In this document: positions 1-8,880 of the stretch, in pieces
Layout: every line of letters starts with the position of its first letter
Numbering within the stretch: position 1 is the first letter of the stretch
From: CAVTQY01 sp963736975
GTDB taxonomy: Bacteria; Pseudomonadota; Alphaproteobacteria; Acetobacterales; Acetobacteraceae
Length of the DNA: 64,000 nucleotides
Assembly (NCBI GenBank): GCA_963736975.1
Contig: CAVTQY010000002.1
Coordinates: forward strand, 434,001-498,000
Direction: 5' to 3'
Program-made: the position numbers and the translations under genes
The notes under the pieces: generated by a model
What the model saw: only the letters and a program-made list of their open reading frames with translations
Databases searched by the model: none
Told to the model about the DNA's origin: nothing

Positions 1-286
1 CGAATTGCAGCGTGATCTGGCTGGTGCCCTCCGAACTCTGCGACGTCATGGAAGCGAGGCCAGGTATTTCGCCGAACTGACGCTCCAACGACGCGGTAAG
101 CAGGGTCGAAACCGTTTCCGGGCTGGCTCCCGGCAACTGCGTGGTCACCTCGATCGTCGGAAAATCCACCTCCGGCAGCGCGGAAACCGGCAGGGCGCGA
201 TAGCCGAGCGCGCCCGCCAGCAGGATGGCGATAGCGAGCAACCAGGTGGCGATCGGCCGCGCGATGAACGGAGCGGAGAGGCTCAC
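1..286 (-). CDS. RND efflux pump permease, 5' part only
   Basis: This is the N-terminal 95 or so residues of an inner-membrane RND drug/metal efflux pump; the rest lies beyond the window edge. Reading the minus strand from a GTG at 286 gives a typical RND start: a first transmembrane helix (residues about 10-28), then the periplasmic motif LPVSALPEVDFPTIEVTTQL and the GASPETV segment that opens the porter domain. The GTG lies 8 bases beyond the stop of the adaptor gene, so the two are co-transcribed with the outer-membrane factor further upstream. The family couples proton import to extrusion through a trimeric pump. By order and sequence it resembles the MdtB/MuxB group, but the substrate cannot be read from this fragment. 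Confidence 0.9.
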   Translation of the reverse strand, partial: MSLSAPFIARPIATWLLAIAILLAGALGYRALPVSALPEVDFPTIEVTTQLPGASPETVSTLLTASLERQFGEIPGLASMTSQSSEGTSQITLQF

Positions 287-293
287 GCGGCAC

Positions 294-1568
294 TCACGGC
301 GCCTGCCGCCGGTGCGATCGTTGCGCCCCGGGTGCTCGCGCTTGCTCCGGCGCGACCGGCGCGGCAACGCCGGGCGCCGGTGCAATCTCGACCTTTTTGC
401 CGTCCGAGAGCTGGGCCGCCCCGTCAGTCACGACCGTCTCGCCTGGACTGACACCGTTGGCGATCACCGCGGTCCGTTCATCCTGGTGGCTGACAACCAC
501 CACGTGCCGCGTCACCGTATGGTCCGCGTTGACCACATAGACATATGTCCCGTTCGGGCCTTGCTGCACGGCAGCCGGCGGCACCGTGATGGCGTTCCGG
601 TCGATCGCCACCTGCAGCCGCACGCCGACGAATCCGCCCGGCCAGAGCTTGTCGTCCGGGTTCGGGAAGGTGGCTTTCAGCTTGATCGTGCCGGTGGTCG
701 GATCGACCTCGTTGTCCAGCACCGCCAGCGTGCCGGTATCCAGCACGTTCTTCGGATCGATGCCCGCACCCTGTGGATAAGCCAGCACGCGCGGCGCGCC
801 GGCGTGCATCGCCGCGGCGACCTGCTCCAGGTCCTGTTGCGGCAGCGTGAAGATCACTGAGATCGGGTGCAACTGGGTGATCACCACGATCCCGGTGGTG
901 TCGGCGGCGTGCACGATATTGCCGGCATCGACCAGCCGGATGCCTGTGCGCCCGTCCAGCGGCGAGGTGATCGTTGTGTAGCTCAGATTGGTTTTCGCGG
1001 TATCGATCTGCGCCTGGTCCTGCTGCACCTGCGCCACCAACTGGGCCACCAGCGCGCGTTGCGTGTCCGCCTGCTGGGCGGAGGTGTATTTGTTGGCAAC
1101 CAGCTTCTCGTAGCGGGCGAGATCGACGCGGGCATTGGCGAGGTTGGCCTCGTCCTGCGCCTTCTTGCCGACCGCCAGTTCGAGCGCGGCCTGATAGATG
1201 CGCGGATCGATACGGGCGAGCACGTCGCCTTTCCTGACGTCTTGGCCTTCCTTGAAATCGACATCCAGCAGCGGGCCATCGACCATCGCCTTCACGGTGA
1301 CGGTGTTGAAGGCCTGCACGGTGCCGAGCCCGTCGAGATAGATCGGGACGTCCTCGCGCTGCGCGGTGCTGACCAGCACGGGCACCGCTGTCGTCCCGAA
1401 CCGCCCGGCCGCTGGCTCGGCGGGTTTTTTGGCCGGCCAGAGAAACACCGCCGCACCGATGCCGGCGAGCAGCAGCGCCGACAGGACCGCCATGCCAAGG
1501 CGCGAGCGCCGGCGCGTCCGGGGCTGGTCGGTAACGAAGGCGGCGCGGTCGTGCGTGCCTATATCCAT
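294..1568 (-). CDS. RND efflux periplasmic adaptor (HlyD/MdtA-like membrane fusion protein)
   Basis: A 424-residue periplasmic adaptor that would link the RND pump encoded next to it to an outer-membrane channel. A hydrophobic anchor is visible near residues 25-45 (LSALLLAGIGAAVFLWPA), followed by the barrel-sandwich/lipoyl half (VTVKAMVDGPLLDVDFKEGQ), a long alpha hairpin rich in Ala/Gln/Lys (about 130-200), the second lipoyl half (TTITSPLDGRTGIRLVDAG) and the beta-barrel with DNEVDPTTGTIKLKATFPN, which is highly characteristic of MdtA. The C-terminus is Pro/Ala-rich and low in complexity. It sits between the outer-membrane factor gene (30 bp upstream) and the pump gene. No regulator gene is adjacent. 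Family assignment is firm; the substrate is unknown. Confidence 0.93.
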   Translation of the reverse strand: MDIGTHDRAAFVTDQPRTRRRSRLGMAVLSALLLAGIGAAVFLWPAKKPAEPAAGRFGTTAVPVLVSTAQREDVPIYLDGLGTVQAFNTVTVKAMVDGPLLDVDFKEGQDVRKGDVLARIDPRIYQAALELAVGKKAQDEANLANARVDLARYEKLVANKYTSAQQADTQRALVAQLVAQVQQDQAQIDTAKTNLSYTTITSPLDGRTGIRLVDAGNIVHAADTTGIVVITQLHPISVIFTLPQQDLEQVAAAMHAGAPRVLAYPQGAGIDPKNVLDTGTLAVLDNEVDPTTGTIKLKATFPNPDDKLWPGGFVGVRLQVAIDRNAITVPPAAVQQGPNGTYVYVVNADHTVTRHVVVVSHQDERTAVIANGVSPGETVVTDGAAQLSDGKKVEIAPAPGVAAPVAPEQARAPGAQRSHRRQAP

Positions 1569-1598
1569 AGGGTCAGGCGGTCCTTGTCCGGCAATCCG

Positions 1599-3101
1599 TC
1601 ACTGCACGTTCCCTCCCACTGGCAGGGCGAACCCGCCGGGCACCACGCCCGGCTGCAGTCCCGGGAACTGCGCCGGGATCGGTCCCGCGGGCTCCTGCCA
1701 GCCGCCGCCAAGCGCCTTGTAGAGATCGAGCAGCCCGATGAAGCGGGACAGCCTGACTTGTACCAGCGTGTCCTCATCCGTGAACAGGGTCTGCTGGATG
1801 GTGAGCACCGTGGTGACATCGACCGTGCCGGCATCGAGCTGCGCCTCCGCGATCGCCAAGGCGCGCTGGGCGGCATCCACCGCGTTCTGCTGCAGCGCCT
1901 GCTGTTCGGTCGCGTAGCGCCAGGCGGTCAAGGCATCCTCCACGTCGGTGAAGGCCTGTACCACCGCTTTGCGGTAGTCGGCGAGTAACTCATCGTAACG
2001 CCCCTTCGTCTGCTCCAACTGGCCGCGCAGCAGGCCGGCATCGAACACCGGCTGGACCAGGCTGGCGGATAGCGTTTCGATGATGCCGCCCGGCGTGAAC
2101 AGGGTGCCGAGCGCGGCGTTCTGAAAGCCGCGCTGGCCGGTGAGCTGGATGGTCGGAAAGAACGCGGCCCGGGCTGCCTTGATGTTGAAATTGGCAGCCA
2201 CGAGCTGCGCCTCGGCCGAGGCGACATCCGGCCGCCGCGCCAGCAACTGCGAGGGCAGGCCGGGCCAGACCGGCGGCAAGGAAAGCGCCGTCAGCGTGCC
2301 CGGCCGCACCGTCACCTGCTCGGGCGGCCTGCCGACCAGGATGCCGAGACCGATCAGCTCCTGTTCCAACAAGCTTTGCAGGGCCGGAATGTTGGCGCGC
2401 ACCTGCTCGACCAGCGCCTGCTGCTGCGCAACATCGAGCGCGCTGGCGGTGCCGACCTGGAAGCGGCCGTTGATGACCGAGAATGTTTGCTCCGCAACCG
2501 CCAGGTTGTGCTGCGCGACCACCAGCCGGTCGGCATCGGCCAGGGCGGTGAACCAGGTCTGCGCCACGTCGGTGACTACCGTCAGCGCCACGGTCTGCTG
2601 GTCGAAGCGGCTGAACATGGCGCTGGCGACGGCGGACTGGCGGGTGGCCAGGTTCTTGCCCCAGAAATCCGCTTCGTACGCAGCATTCAGCCCGACATTG
2701 TAGCTGTGCGTTACGATCGTTCGTGTGCTGCTGCCGACAGTGTTCACGCCGAAGCCGCTGCGCGATATCCCGGTCTGCGAATAGCTGGCCGCCGCGGTGG
2801 CATCCAGGCTGGGGAACAGCGGTGCCCCGGCGATGCGCACCTGCGCGTCAGCCTGGCGGATGCGAGCAATTGCGGCGGCGATATCGAAATTCTGCACCCG
2901 GGCCTCGTTGATCAGTTGATCGAGGACAGGCGAATTAAAAGCGCGCCACCAATCCTGGGCAGGCCATGCGGCTTGCTGGGTTGCGGGCGTTGCGCGGAAC
3001 TGCGGCGGGATGTCGAGCGCAGGTTTCCTGTAATCGGGACCCAGGTCGCAGCCGGTCAGCACCAGCGCGATGCCGAGCCAGGCGAAGCGACGGCGGATCA
3101 T
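1599..3101 (-). CDS. Outer-membrane efflux lipoprotein, NodT/OprM family
   Basis: A 500-residue outer-membrane factor, the TolC-like exit duct of the tripartite efflux system. I chose the ATG at 3101 because it places a lipoprotein signal at the N-terminus (a positively charged start, then LGIALVLTGC with Cys as the lipidation site); a longer reading frame begins at 3179 but has no signal there. The NodT signature GPDYRKPALDIPPQFR follows the Cys. Two OEP repeats are visible, with the typical AAYEADFWGKN early and RRPDVASAEAQLVAANFNIKAAR in the second half. It is the first gene of the operon outer-membrane factor, adaptor, pump. Confidence 0.93.
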   Translation of the reverse strand: MIRRRFAWLGIALVLTGCDLGPDYRKPALDIPPQFRATPATQQAAWPAQDWWRAFNSPVLDQLINEARVQNFDIAAAIARIRQADAQVRIAGAPLFPSLDATAAASYSQTGISRSGFGVNTVGSSTRTIVTHSYNVGLNAAYEADFWGKNLATRQSAVASAMFSRFDQQTVALTVVTDVAQTWFTALADADRLVVAQHNLAVAEQTFSVINGRFQVGTASALDVAQQQALVEQVRANIPALQSLLEQELIGLGILVGRPPEQVTVRPGTLTALSLPPVWPGLPSQLLARRPDVASAEAQLVAANFNIKAARAAFFPTIQLTGQRGFQNAALGTLFTPGGIIETLSASLVQPVFDAGLLRGQLEQTKGRYDELLADYRKAVVQAFTDVEDALTAWRYATEQQALQQNAVDAAQRALAIAEAQLDAGTVDVTTVLTIQQTLFTDEDTLVQVRLSRFIGLLDLYKALGGGWQEPAGPIPAQFPGLQPGVVPGGFALPVGGNVQ

Positions 3102-3208
3102 GACGCGGACATATCGGCGGGATTTGTAACAGTGATGTTGCGGCACGCCTCGCAACCCCATGACAATGCTGATATGCATGACGGTGGAGTAACACGGGAG
3201 GGCGGCTC

Positions 3209-3544
3209 ATGGAGGTGCGCGCGCGGGGGATGCGGTTGGAGATCGCCGGATACGAAACGGTGATGGAGGGCGCGGACATGCGCGCCTCCGTCCTGACCCT
3301 GGCCGCCGGGGAGTGCGTGCCCTGGCACTATCACTCGGAGATTACCGACCGATTTTTCTGCCTCGACGGCCCGATGGTGGTGGAAACCCGTGCGCCGCGC
3401 GCGGTGCATGAGTTGCGGCCGGGTGAAACCTGTGTGGTCGCGCCGAATACCGCGCACCTTGTGCGCGGCAAGGATGACGGGCCGTGCCGGTTTCTTCTGC
3501 TGCAAGGTGTCGGAGTTTACGACAACGTAGCAGTCGGCAGCTAA
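3209..3544 (+). CDS. Small cupin-domain protein
   Basis: A 111-residue single-domain cupin. The first cupin motif is seen in VPWHYHSEITDRFFCLDG (His-x-His plus downstream Glu/Asp-like ligands), and the second in LRPGETCVVAPNTAHLV with the metal-ligand His. Such proteins bind a metal and small ligands, or act as isomerase/dioxygenase-like enzymes; the substrate cannot be inferred. The ATG at 3209 is preceded by a GGGAGGG ribosome binding site. It diverges from the efflux operon, sharing the 107-bp gap 3102-3208, and is followed by a GC-rich hairpin at 3545-3568. Confidence 0.8.
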   Translation: MEVRARGMRLEIAGYETVMEGADMRASVLTLAAGECVPWHYHSEITDRFFCLDGPMVVETRAPRAVHELRPGETCVVAPNTAHLVRGKDDGPCRFLLLQGVGVYDNVAVGS

Positions 3545-3568
3545 CCTCCCCTTCCCCTTGCGGGGAGG
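3545..3568 (+). terminator. GC-rich hairpin after the cupin gene
   Basis: A perfect 7-bp stem, CCTCCCC (3545-3551) with GGGGAGG (3562-3568), directly after the cupin stop codon. There is no clear T-run, so it may be one of the GC-rich extragenic palindromes recurring in this window rather than a strict intrinsic terminator. Confidence 0.45.
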
Positions 3569-3646
3569 CCGGGGTGAAGGGGCGGCCACAAAAAACTCAC
3601 GCACGCGGATATGCCGGCCCGATCCGCAGCGATAAGTCCTCCTCGC

Positions 3647-4762
3647 TCAGTCGCGCGCCAGATATTTTTCGATGATCTCAGGGTTCGGCTCGATACCCAG
3701 TCCCGGTTCCGACGGCAGGTGCGCGACACCGTCTCGGATGGTAACTGGGCGCTTCGCCAAGTGGCGCGAGATCTCGCTCGGTTCGACGCAATATTCCATG
3801 ACAAGTGCGTTCTCGATCGCGCACAGGAAGTGCAGCGATGCGGCAGTGTTTATGTCAGTGGTGAAATTATGGTTGCACACCTTGCGCCCGCGCCGCTGGG
3901 CGTAGGCGGCGATGCGCATGGCCTGGGTGAACCCGCAGCGCGTCAAGTCGATCTGCACGATGTCGATGCCGCCCTCGTCGATCAGCCGCTCGAAGCCGAC
4001 TACGCTGCACTCCTGCTCGCCGGCGGCGATGTGCTGAGGGCAGCCGCGCGAGACCTTGGCATAGCCGGAGTAGTCGTCCGGCGGCAGCGGTTCTTCAATC
4101 CAGAACAGCCGATAGGGCTCGAACAATCGGGCGTGCTGTAGCGTGGTCTTCGCGTCCCAAGCGAGCCCGACGTCCAGCATGAAATCGTTAGTATCGCCGA
4201 TCGCGTGGCGGATCGCCTCGATATAGCGAAGATCGGTCGCGGCGTCGCGGCCGAACGGCTCCCAGCCGAACTTGACCGCGGTGTGGCCGGTGTCGATCGC
4301 CCGTTTCGCCCGCTCGACAGTCGCCTCGACCGTGAACTGAAACATGTTGGAGGAATAGACACGCATCGTGTTCCGCTGCGCGCCGCCGAGCAAGGTGGCG
4401 ATCGGCTGACCGAGTGCCTTGCCCTTGATGTCCCACAGCGCGATATCGACGCCGGCCATCGCCTGGATCGTGGCGCCGCTGCGGCCGAAATACAGGGTCG
4501 ATTGGTACATCTTGTTCCAGAGCCGTGTGGTGTCGAGCGGGTCCTCGCCCAGCAGGATCGCGCGCAGGCCGTTGACTTGGGTATGCGAGTAACTGGCCTC
4601 GATCACGGCCTTGGCCACCTGGGGGCAGCCATCCACCTCGCCCCAGCCGACAAGGCCGGCGTCGGTGGTGACCTTGACCAGGAGTGCATCCTGCGAGCTG
4701 TCGGTGCGCTGCTGGATTTCCGGCAGACGGAGATAGATAGCCTGCACGTCAGTGATCTTCAT
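3647..4762 (-). CDS. Mandelate racemase/muconate lactonizing enzyme family dehydratase (enolase superfamily)
   Basis: A 371-residue enolase-superfamily enzyme that would abstract a proton alpha to a carboxylate, most likely an acid-sugar dehydratase or racemase. The capping domain opens with MKITDVQAIYLRLPEIQQRT. The barrel carries the metal ligands Asp (FMLDVGLAWD), Glu (FWIEEPLPPDD) and Glu (IAAGEQE), plus a C-terminal NHN motif whose His is a typical catalytic base. The ATG at 4762 is chosen because GGAGG lies 8 bases upstream and the first beta strand begins there; a longer frame to 4951 has no such support. It diverges from a polar amino acid ABC operon, which may import its substrate. 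Substrate specificity is not decidable here. Confidence 0.9.
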   Translation of the reverse strand: MKITDVQAIYLRLPEIQQRTDSSQDALLVKVTTDAGLVGWGEVDGCPQVAKAVIEASYSHTQVNGLRAILLGEDPLDTTRLWNKMYQSTLYFGRSGATIQAMAGVDIALWDIKGKALGQPIATLLGGAQRNTMRVYSSNMFQFTVEATVERAKRAIDTGHTAVKFGWEPFGRDAATDLRYIEAIRHAIGDTNDFMLDVGLAWDAKTTLQHARLFEPYRLFWIEEPLPPDDYSGYAKVSRGCPQHIAAGEQECSVVGFERLIDEGGIDIVQIDLTRCGFTQAMRIAAYAQRRGRKVCNHNFTTDINTAASLHFLCAIENALVMEYCVEPSEISRHLAKRPVTIRDGVAHLPSEPGLGIEPNPEIIEKYLARD

Positions 4763-4893
4763 CTTAGCGCCTCCTCCGCGATCCGGCTTCGCGATCATTA
4801 AGCAACCACGCGCCGGGTTCGCAAAGCCGCCGCTGCGAATCTTGCGCCGACCGGGTGCTGTGCTAGCGTGCGGACAACAAGGAGGAAGTATCG

Positions 4894-5784
4894 ATGGTCC
4901 GTTCGCCGCGCATTGCTCTCGCCGCCGGTTTCGCCTTGGTACTCGCAGCATGGGCCCTCGCCGGACGACCGGCGCTGGCGCAGGAACAGAATTTCTATGT
5001 AGAAATGAAGCCGGATGTCGCGAATTGCGGCGATCCTTCCTACCAAAACGCGGTCAAGAACGGAATCTCGATCGGCTTCAACGTCAACCCGCCGGAGGCC
5101 TATCAGGACGCCAACAAGCAGCCAACCGGGATCGACTGGGACATCAACAAGGCGGCGCTCGACGTCCTCGGCATCAAGAAGATCAACGTCGTCTGGATGC
5201 CTTGGGAATCGGTCATTCCTTCGTTGCTGTCGCGCCGTATCGACGTGATCGGCGCTGATATCCACGTGACGCCCGAGCGCATCAAGGTGATCAGCTTCTC
5301 CGGCCCGGCCTGGTGGTATGGGCCGGTATTGATCGTGCAGAAAGGCAACCCGCTGAACGTCACGAGCTATGACCAGTTGAAGGGCAAGAGAGTCGGCAGC
5401 ATCACCGGCAGCGCCGCGGATTTGTATTTGCGCCGGCTCGGTGTGGAAACGACCGAGTTCAAGCAGGAGGTGGATGAGCTGCAGAGCCTCAACCAGGGAC
5501 GTCTCGATGCCGTGCTGGAAGATGATGTCGTCTATAGGGAATTCAACAAGCAGAACCCGAACAACAGCCTCGATCCCCTGTGGAACATTCCGGTTCCCAC
5601 CAACATGATCCAGGGTGGCGGCTACGGCATGGCGCGTTACGGTATCCGCAAGGAGGATTGCTCGTTGCGGGCAGCCTACACCGGGGCGCTGGCGGAAATT
5701 CGCGCCAGTGGCGAGGTCAGCACCATCCTGAAGAAGTACGGACTGTCCGACCGCAACCTGGTCATGTTCACGCTGCATCCCTAA
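4894..5784 (+). CDS. ABC transporter substrate-binding protein, family 3 (polar amino acid type)
   Basis: A 296-residue periplasmic binding protein. A Sec signal peptide is clear (MVRSPRIALAAGFALVLAAW, cleavage after ALAQ). The mature part has family-3 features: a two-lobe fold with PTGIDWDINKAALDVLGIKKI, the mid-domain WESVIPSLLSRRIDVIGADI, and the hinge GSAADLYLRRLGVE. Spacing to the AAGGAGGAAG ribosome binding site is good. It is the first gene of the three-gene operon binding protein, permease, ATPase. The family delivers amino acids or opines to the permease; the ligand is unknown. The divergent acid-sugar dehydratase neighbour suggests the ligand need not be a plain amino acid. Confidence 0.92.
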   Translation: MVRSPRIALAAGFALVLAAWALAGRPALAQEQNFYVEMKPDVANCGDPSYQNAVKNGISIGFNVNPPEAYQDANKQPTGIDWDINKAALDVLGIKKINVVWMPWESVIPSLLSRRIDVIGADIHVTPERIKVISFSGPAWWYGPVLIVQKGNPLNVTSYDQLKGKRVGSITGSAADLYLRRLGVETTEFKQEVDELQSLNQGRLDAVLEDDVVYREFNKQNPNNSLDPLWNIPVPTNMIQGGGYGMARYGIRKEDCSLRAAYTGALAEIRASGEVSTILKKYGLSDRNLVMFTLHP

Positions 5785-5838
5785 AGCCATCGGCGGCCGA
5801 GGCGGCGGCGTCCGCCCGGCCAACTTCCCTGAAGGCAC

Positions 5839-6519
5839 GTGTTCGAACTATTCAATCCGCAAGTCGCGGTTCAGAATATAGGGCCGCTGCTCGGCGGGTT
5901 GTTGATCACCGTCGAGCTGACGCTTGTCGTAATCGTCCTCAGCTTGATCTTCGCCCTGTTCGTCGCTTTGGCGGGAATGTCGCGCATTGCGCCGCTTCGC
6001 TGGGCGGTGAAGAGCTATATCGAGGTGATCCGCGGGACGCCGCTTTTGCTGCAGCTCATCTACGTCTATTATGTGCTGCCGTCGATCGGCATCCGGCTCG
6101 ACGCCTTCGCTGCCGGGGTGCTCGCCCTGACGCTGAACTATTCGGCCTACATCTCCGAGGTTTATCGCGGCGGCATCCTGGCGATCGCGCGCGGCCAACA
6201 TGACGCGGCCGCGGCGCTCGGCATGACGCACGCGCTGGCCATGCGGCGCATCATCCTGCCGCAGGCGATTCGCCTCATTATTCCCACGCTCGGCAATTAC
6301 TTCATCGGCCTGTTCAAGGACACGGCGCTGGCCTCGGCGGTGAGCATTCAGGAGCTGGTGTTCACGGCGCAAGTCCGCGCTGCGCTGAGCTATCAGTATT
6401 TCACACTGTATACCGTGGTCGGCGTCATGTATTTTGCCGTCAGCTTTCCGGCGGCACGACTGGTTGGTTACCTGGAACGGGTCACCCGCACGGGGTACCG
6501 GCGAAGGCGGCGGGCGTGA
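5839..6519 (+). CDS. Polar amino acid ABC transporter permease (HisM/GlnP type)
   Basis: A 226-residue inner-membrane permease starting at GTG 5839. Five or so hydrophobic segments are evident; GLLITVELTLVVIVLSLIFA is the first, and the family-diagnostic IEVIRGTPLLLQLIYVYYVLP follows. The EAA coupling loop that contacts the ATPase is present (AAAALGMTHALAMRRIILPQ). It overlaps the next gene by 4 bases (GTGA), showing translational coupling. Only one permease gene is present, so it would act as a homodimer. Confidence 0.93.
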   Translation: MFELFNPQVAVQNIGPLLGGLLITVELTLVVIVLSLIFALFVALAGMSRIAPLRWAVKSYIEVIRGTPLLLQLIYVYYVLPSIGIRLDAFAAGVLALTLNYSAYISEVYRGGILAIARGQHDAAAALGMTHALAMRRIILPQAIRLIIPTLGNYFIGLFKDTALASAVSIQELVFTAQVRAALSYQYFTLYTVVGVMYFAVSFPAARLVGYLERVTRTGYRRRRRA

Positions 6520-7286
6520 CAAAGCAGATGATCGAGGTCGAGGACCTACACAAATATTTCGGCACCTTGCACGTGCTGGACGGCATCGATCTCTCGGTTG
6601 TCGCCGGCGAAGTGATCTGCATCATAGGTCCCTCCGGCAGTGGCAAATCGACGCTGCTGCGCTGCATCAACCATCTGGAGACGCCGGAGGCAGGCCGCAT
6701 CGTCATCGACGGCCGGCTGGCCTATCGCGAGGAGGTGGGTGGGGTTTTCAAGGCGCATTCCAACCGCGCCATCGCCGCCGTCCGGGCGCAGGTCGGCATG
6801 GTGTTCCAGCACTTCAACCTGTTTCCGCACCTCACGGTGATGGGGAACATCATCGAGGCGCCGCTTCACGTGCTGCGGCGGCCCAAAGATGCCGCGCGGC
6901 GCCGCGCCGCCGAACTCCTGGCCATGGTTGGTCTGTCGGACAAGGCCCACGCGTATCCGGAAGAACTCTCCGGGGGCCAGCAACAGCGCGCCGCGATCGC
7001 ACGGGCGCTGGCAATGGACCCGAAGGCGATGCTGTTCGACGAGGTCACCAGCGCGCTGGACCCGGAACTGGTCGCCGAGGTGCTCGCGGTCATGCGAAGG
7101 CTAGCTCGGGAGGGCATGACGATGCTGGTCGTCACGCATGAAATGAACTTCGCCCGCCAGGTGGCCTCTCGGGTGGTGTTCATGGACCACGGCAGGATCG
7201 TCGAGCAGGACTCGCCGGAACGGATTTTCGGGGCGCCGCAGGAGCAGCGGACACGGGATTTCCTGCGCACGGTGCTCGATCGCTAA
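6516..7286 (+). CDS. Polar amino acid ABC transporter ATP-binding protein
   Basis: A 256-residue ATPase energising the transporter. Visible motifs in order are Walker A GPSGSGKST (about residue 39), the Q-loop in GMVFQHFNLFPHLTV, the signature LSGGQQQR, Walker B AMLFDEVTSALDPE and the switch His in VVTHEM. Length and sequence are typical of the GlnQ/HisP group. A 15-residue insert (YREEVGGVFKAHSNRA) lies between Walker A and the Q-loop, as in many HisP-like members. It starts at GTG 6516 inside the permease stop and is the last gene of the operon. Confidence 0.95.
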   Translation: MTKQMIEVEDLHKYFGTLHVLDGIDLSVVAGEVICIIGPSGSGKSTLLRCINHLETPEAGRIVIDGRLAYREEVGGVFKAHSNRAIAAVRAQVGMVFQHFNLFPHLTVMGNIIEAPLHVLRRPKDAARRRAAELLAMVGLSDKAHAYPEELSGGQQQRAAIARALAMDPKAMLFDEVTSALDPELVAEVLAVMRRLAREGMTMLVVTHEMNFARQVASRVVFMDHGRIVEQDSPERIFGAPQEQRTRDFLRTVLDR

Positions 7287-7359
7287 CCGTCCCGCCACGG
7301 GACAACACGGTACCAAAACCTGACAGTCATTTAGCTGGACGCTCCCAACGTTCTGCACT

Positions 7360-8865
7360 CTATACGCCGAGGCCGACATCGCCGCCCTCTATGTCGGCGC
7401 CTCCGAACAGTGGAAGGACTGCCAGCGTCTCGCCCGCCAACCCGTCATCACCCGCCCAATGGGCCGCCAAATGCCTCGCCCAGGCGGATGCCATGATGCG
7501 CCGGACGGAAAGCGCGATGCGCCTGCTGATGCGCATGCAGGCCACCCGAGAAAAGCGCGACGCCAACAACCAGCGCTCGCAGCACCGGCGCCATGAGATG
7601 CGCGACCGCATCGGACCAAGCCTCCGAGAGCGCGGCAAGCGGCGTGTCGTGCCAAACGGCACGATGGTCTCCGAGGGCCGATCCGGTCTGAACCCAATGA
7701 CCCTCCCCGTCGCGCAGGACCCGACCGGTCAAACCCCACCATTCGCAACGAAACAAGACGCGCCGGACACCGGCGAAGAACCCGACAAAGTTCCGTGCGT
7801 GCCAGACCAACTCCGCTAGCTCCCGCGCCAGCAGGTCGGGGCTGATCCACGCGCCCGGCTGCTCGGCTGACGCGTTGCTGCTGGTCAGGTCCTCACGCTA
7901 ATCGCGAACGATCGTGGCGAGTTCCGGCCGGGGAGACACGCCAGTGATCGACGGTTTCGAGCGGCGGATAGGCGCGCAGCCAAGCCGTTTCCAGGAAATC
8001 CGTCTCGTCATCGCCGAGGGCTGGATCGGTGGCAAAACGCGGCCGCGCCGCAAGACGATAGGGCGGTTCGAACACGTAGGGCGAAGCGCGCAACAGCTCC
8101 TGCGCCCGGAACGCACTGCCGCAGGAATTCCGGCAATTGCGCATGGTCCACCACATGTGGCCGAGACATCTCCAGCGCGTAGCCGAACACATAGTGGCTG
8201 CGGGCGAGGCGCTCGGCGGCGGGACTGCGCGGAACCAGCGCCAGGAAAGCGGCACGCGTCGCCTCATGCCAGGCCAGGAGCCGTTCATCCAGCTTTTCGG
8301 GCGGGCGGCGCTGCTCCAACGCCGCTTCGATCGCTCCCAGCAGCGCCGTGCGATCCTGCCGCACGCAGCGGCGAATGAGTTGCGCCCAGTCCTGCGGCGT
8401 CTCGGCACGGGCCGTCTCGGGCCGGTGCGTCGCACCGAGCCCGCCGCGTGGCGGCGCATGCCGGCGGATGTAAACAGCGCCGCGCTCAAGCAGCCTTGCG
8501 CCGCCAATCAACGGTCCGTCATGCCGAACGCAAACAGGCGTCACACGATGCCCGGCGACGCGGATGACCGGATGCGTGTTCCCGAGCGCCGAACGCAGAA
8601 GGTGCACGTCGCAACGCGGCGGCGGTCGAGATAGGCGGCGGCTATGGCCTCAATCCGGTCCTGGGTGCAAAGGGTCCCGAACGGCTCGGTATCGGTCGGT
8701 GCCAGCGTATCTTCGTTGAAGCCGAACACGATGTGTCCGCCACCGCTGTTGGCAAGCGCGCCACGTCGCAGGCCAGCTCCGCCTGATCCTCGGCATGGTC
8801 CAGGTTCCGCCAGCTTTTGAATGCGGTTTCCAGCACGCGACAAGTCGCAACGCTGTTGCATGTTT
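7360..8865 (-). pseudogene. Degraded AlbA_2/Schlafen-type ATP-binding regulator gene
   Basis: Several overlapping minus-strand frames together spell one protein that no single frame encodes. In order: LETAFKSWRNLDHAEDQAEL (frame near 8836), then ALANSGGGHIVFGFNED in another frame, then a long stretch from about 8607 to 8140 (HPVIRVAGHRVTPVCVRHDG, RLARSHYVFGYALEM), then FEPPYRLAARPRFATDPALG in a further frame, then LVWHARNFVGFFAGVRRVLF, ending near ARHLAAHWAGDDGLAGETLA. The ANSGGGHIVFGF element is the typical core of AlbA_2 (divergent AAA-4) domains. At least four frame changes are needed, so this is a dead gene. It lies between the ABC operon and the enoyl-CoA hydratase gene; exact ends are uncertain. 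Confidence 0.6.
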
Positions 8866-8880
8866 GCCGCGGGGCGAGGA

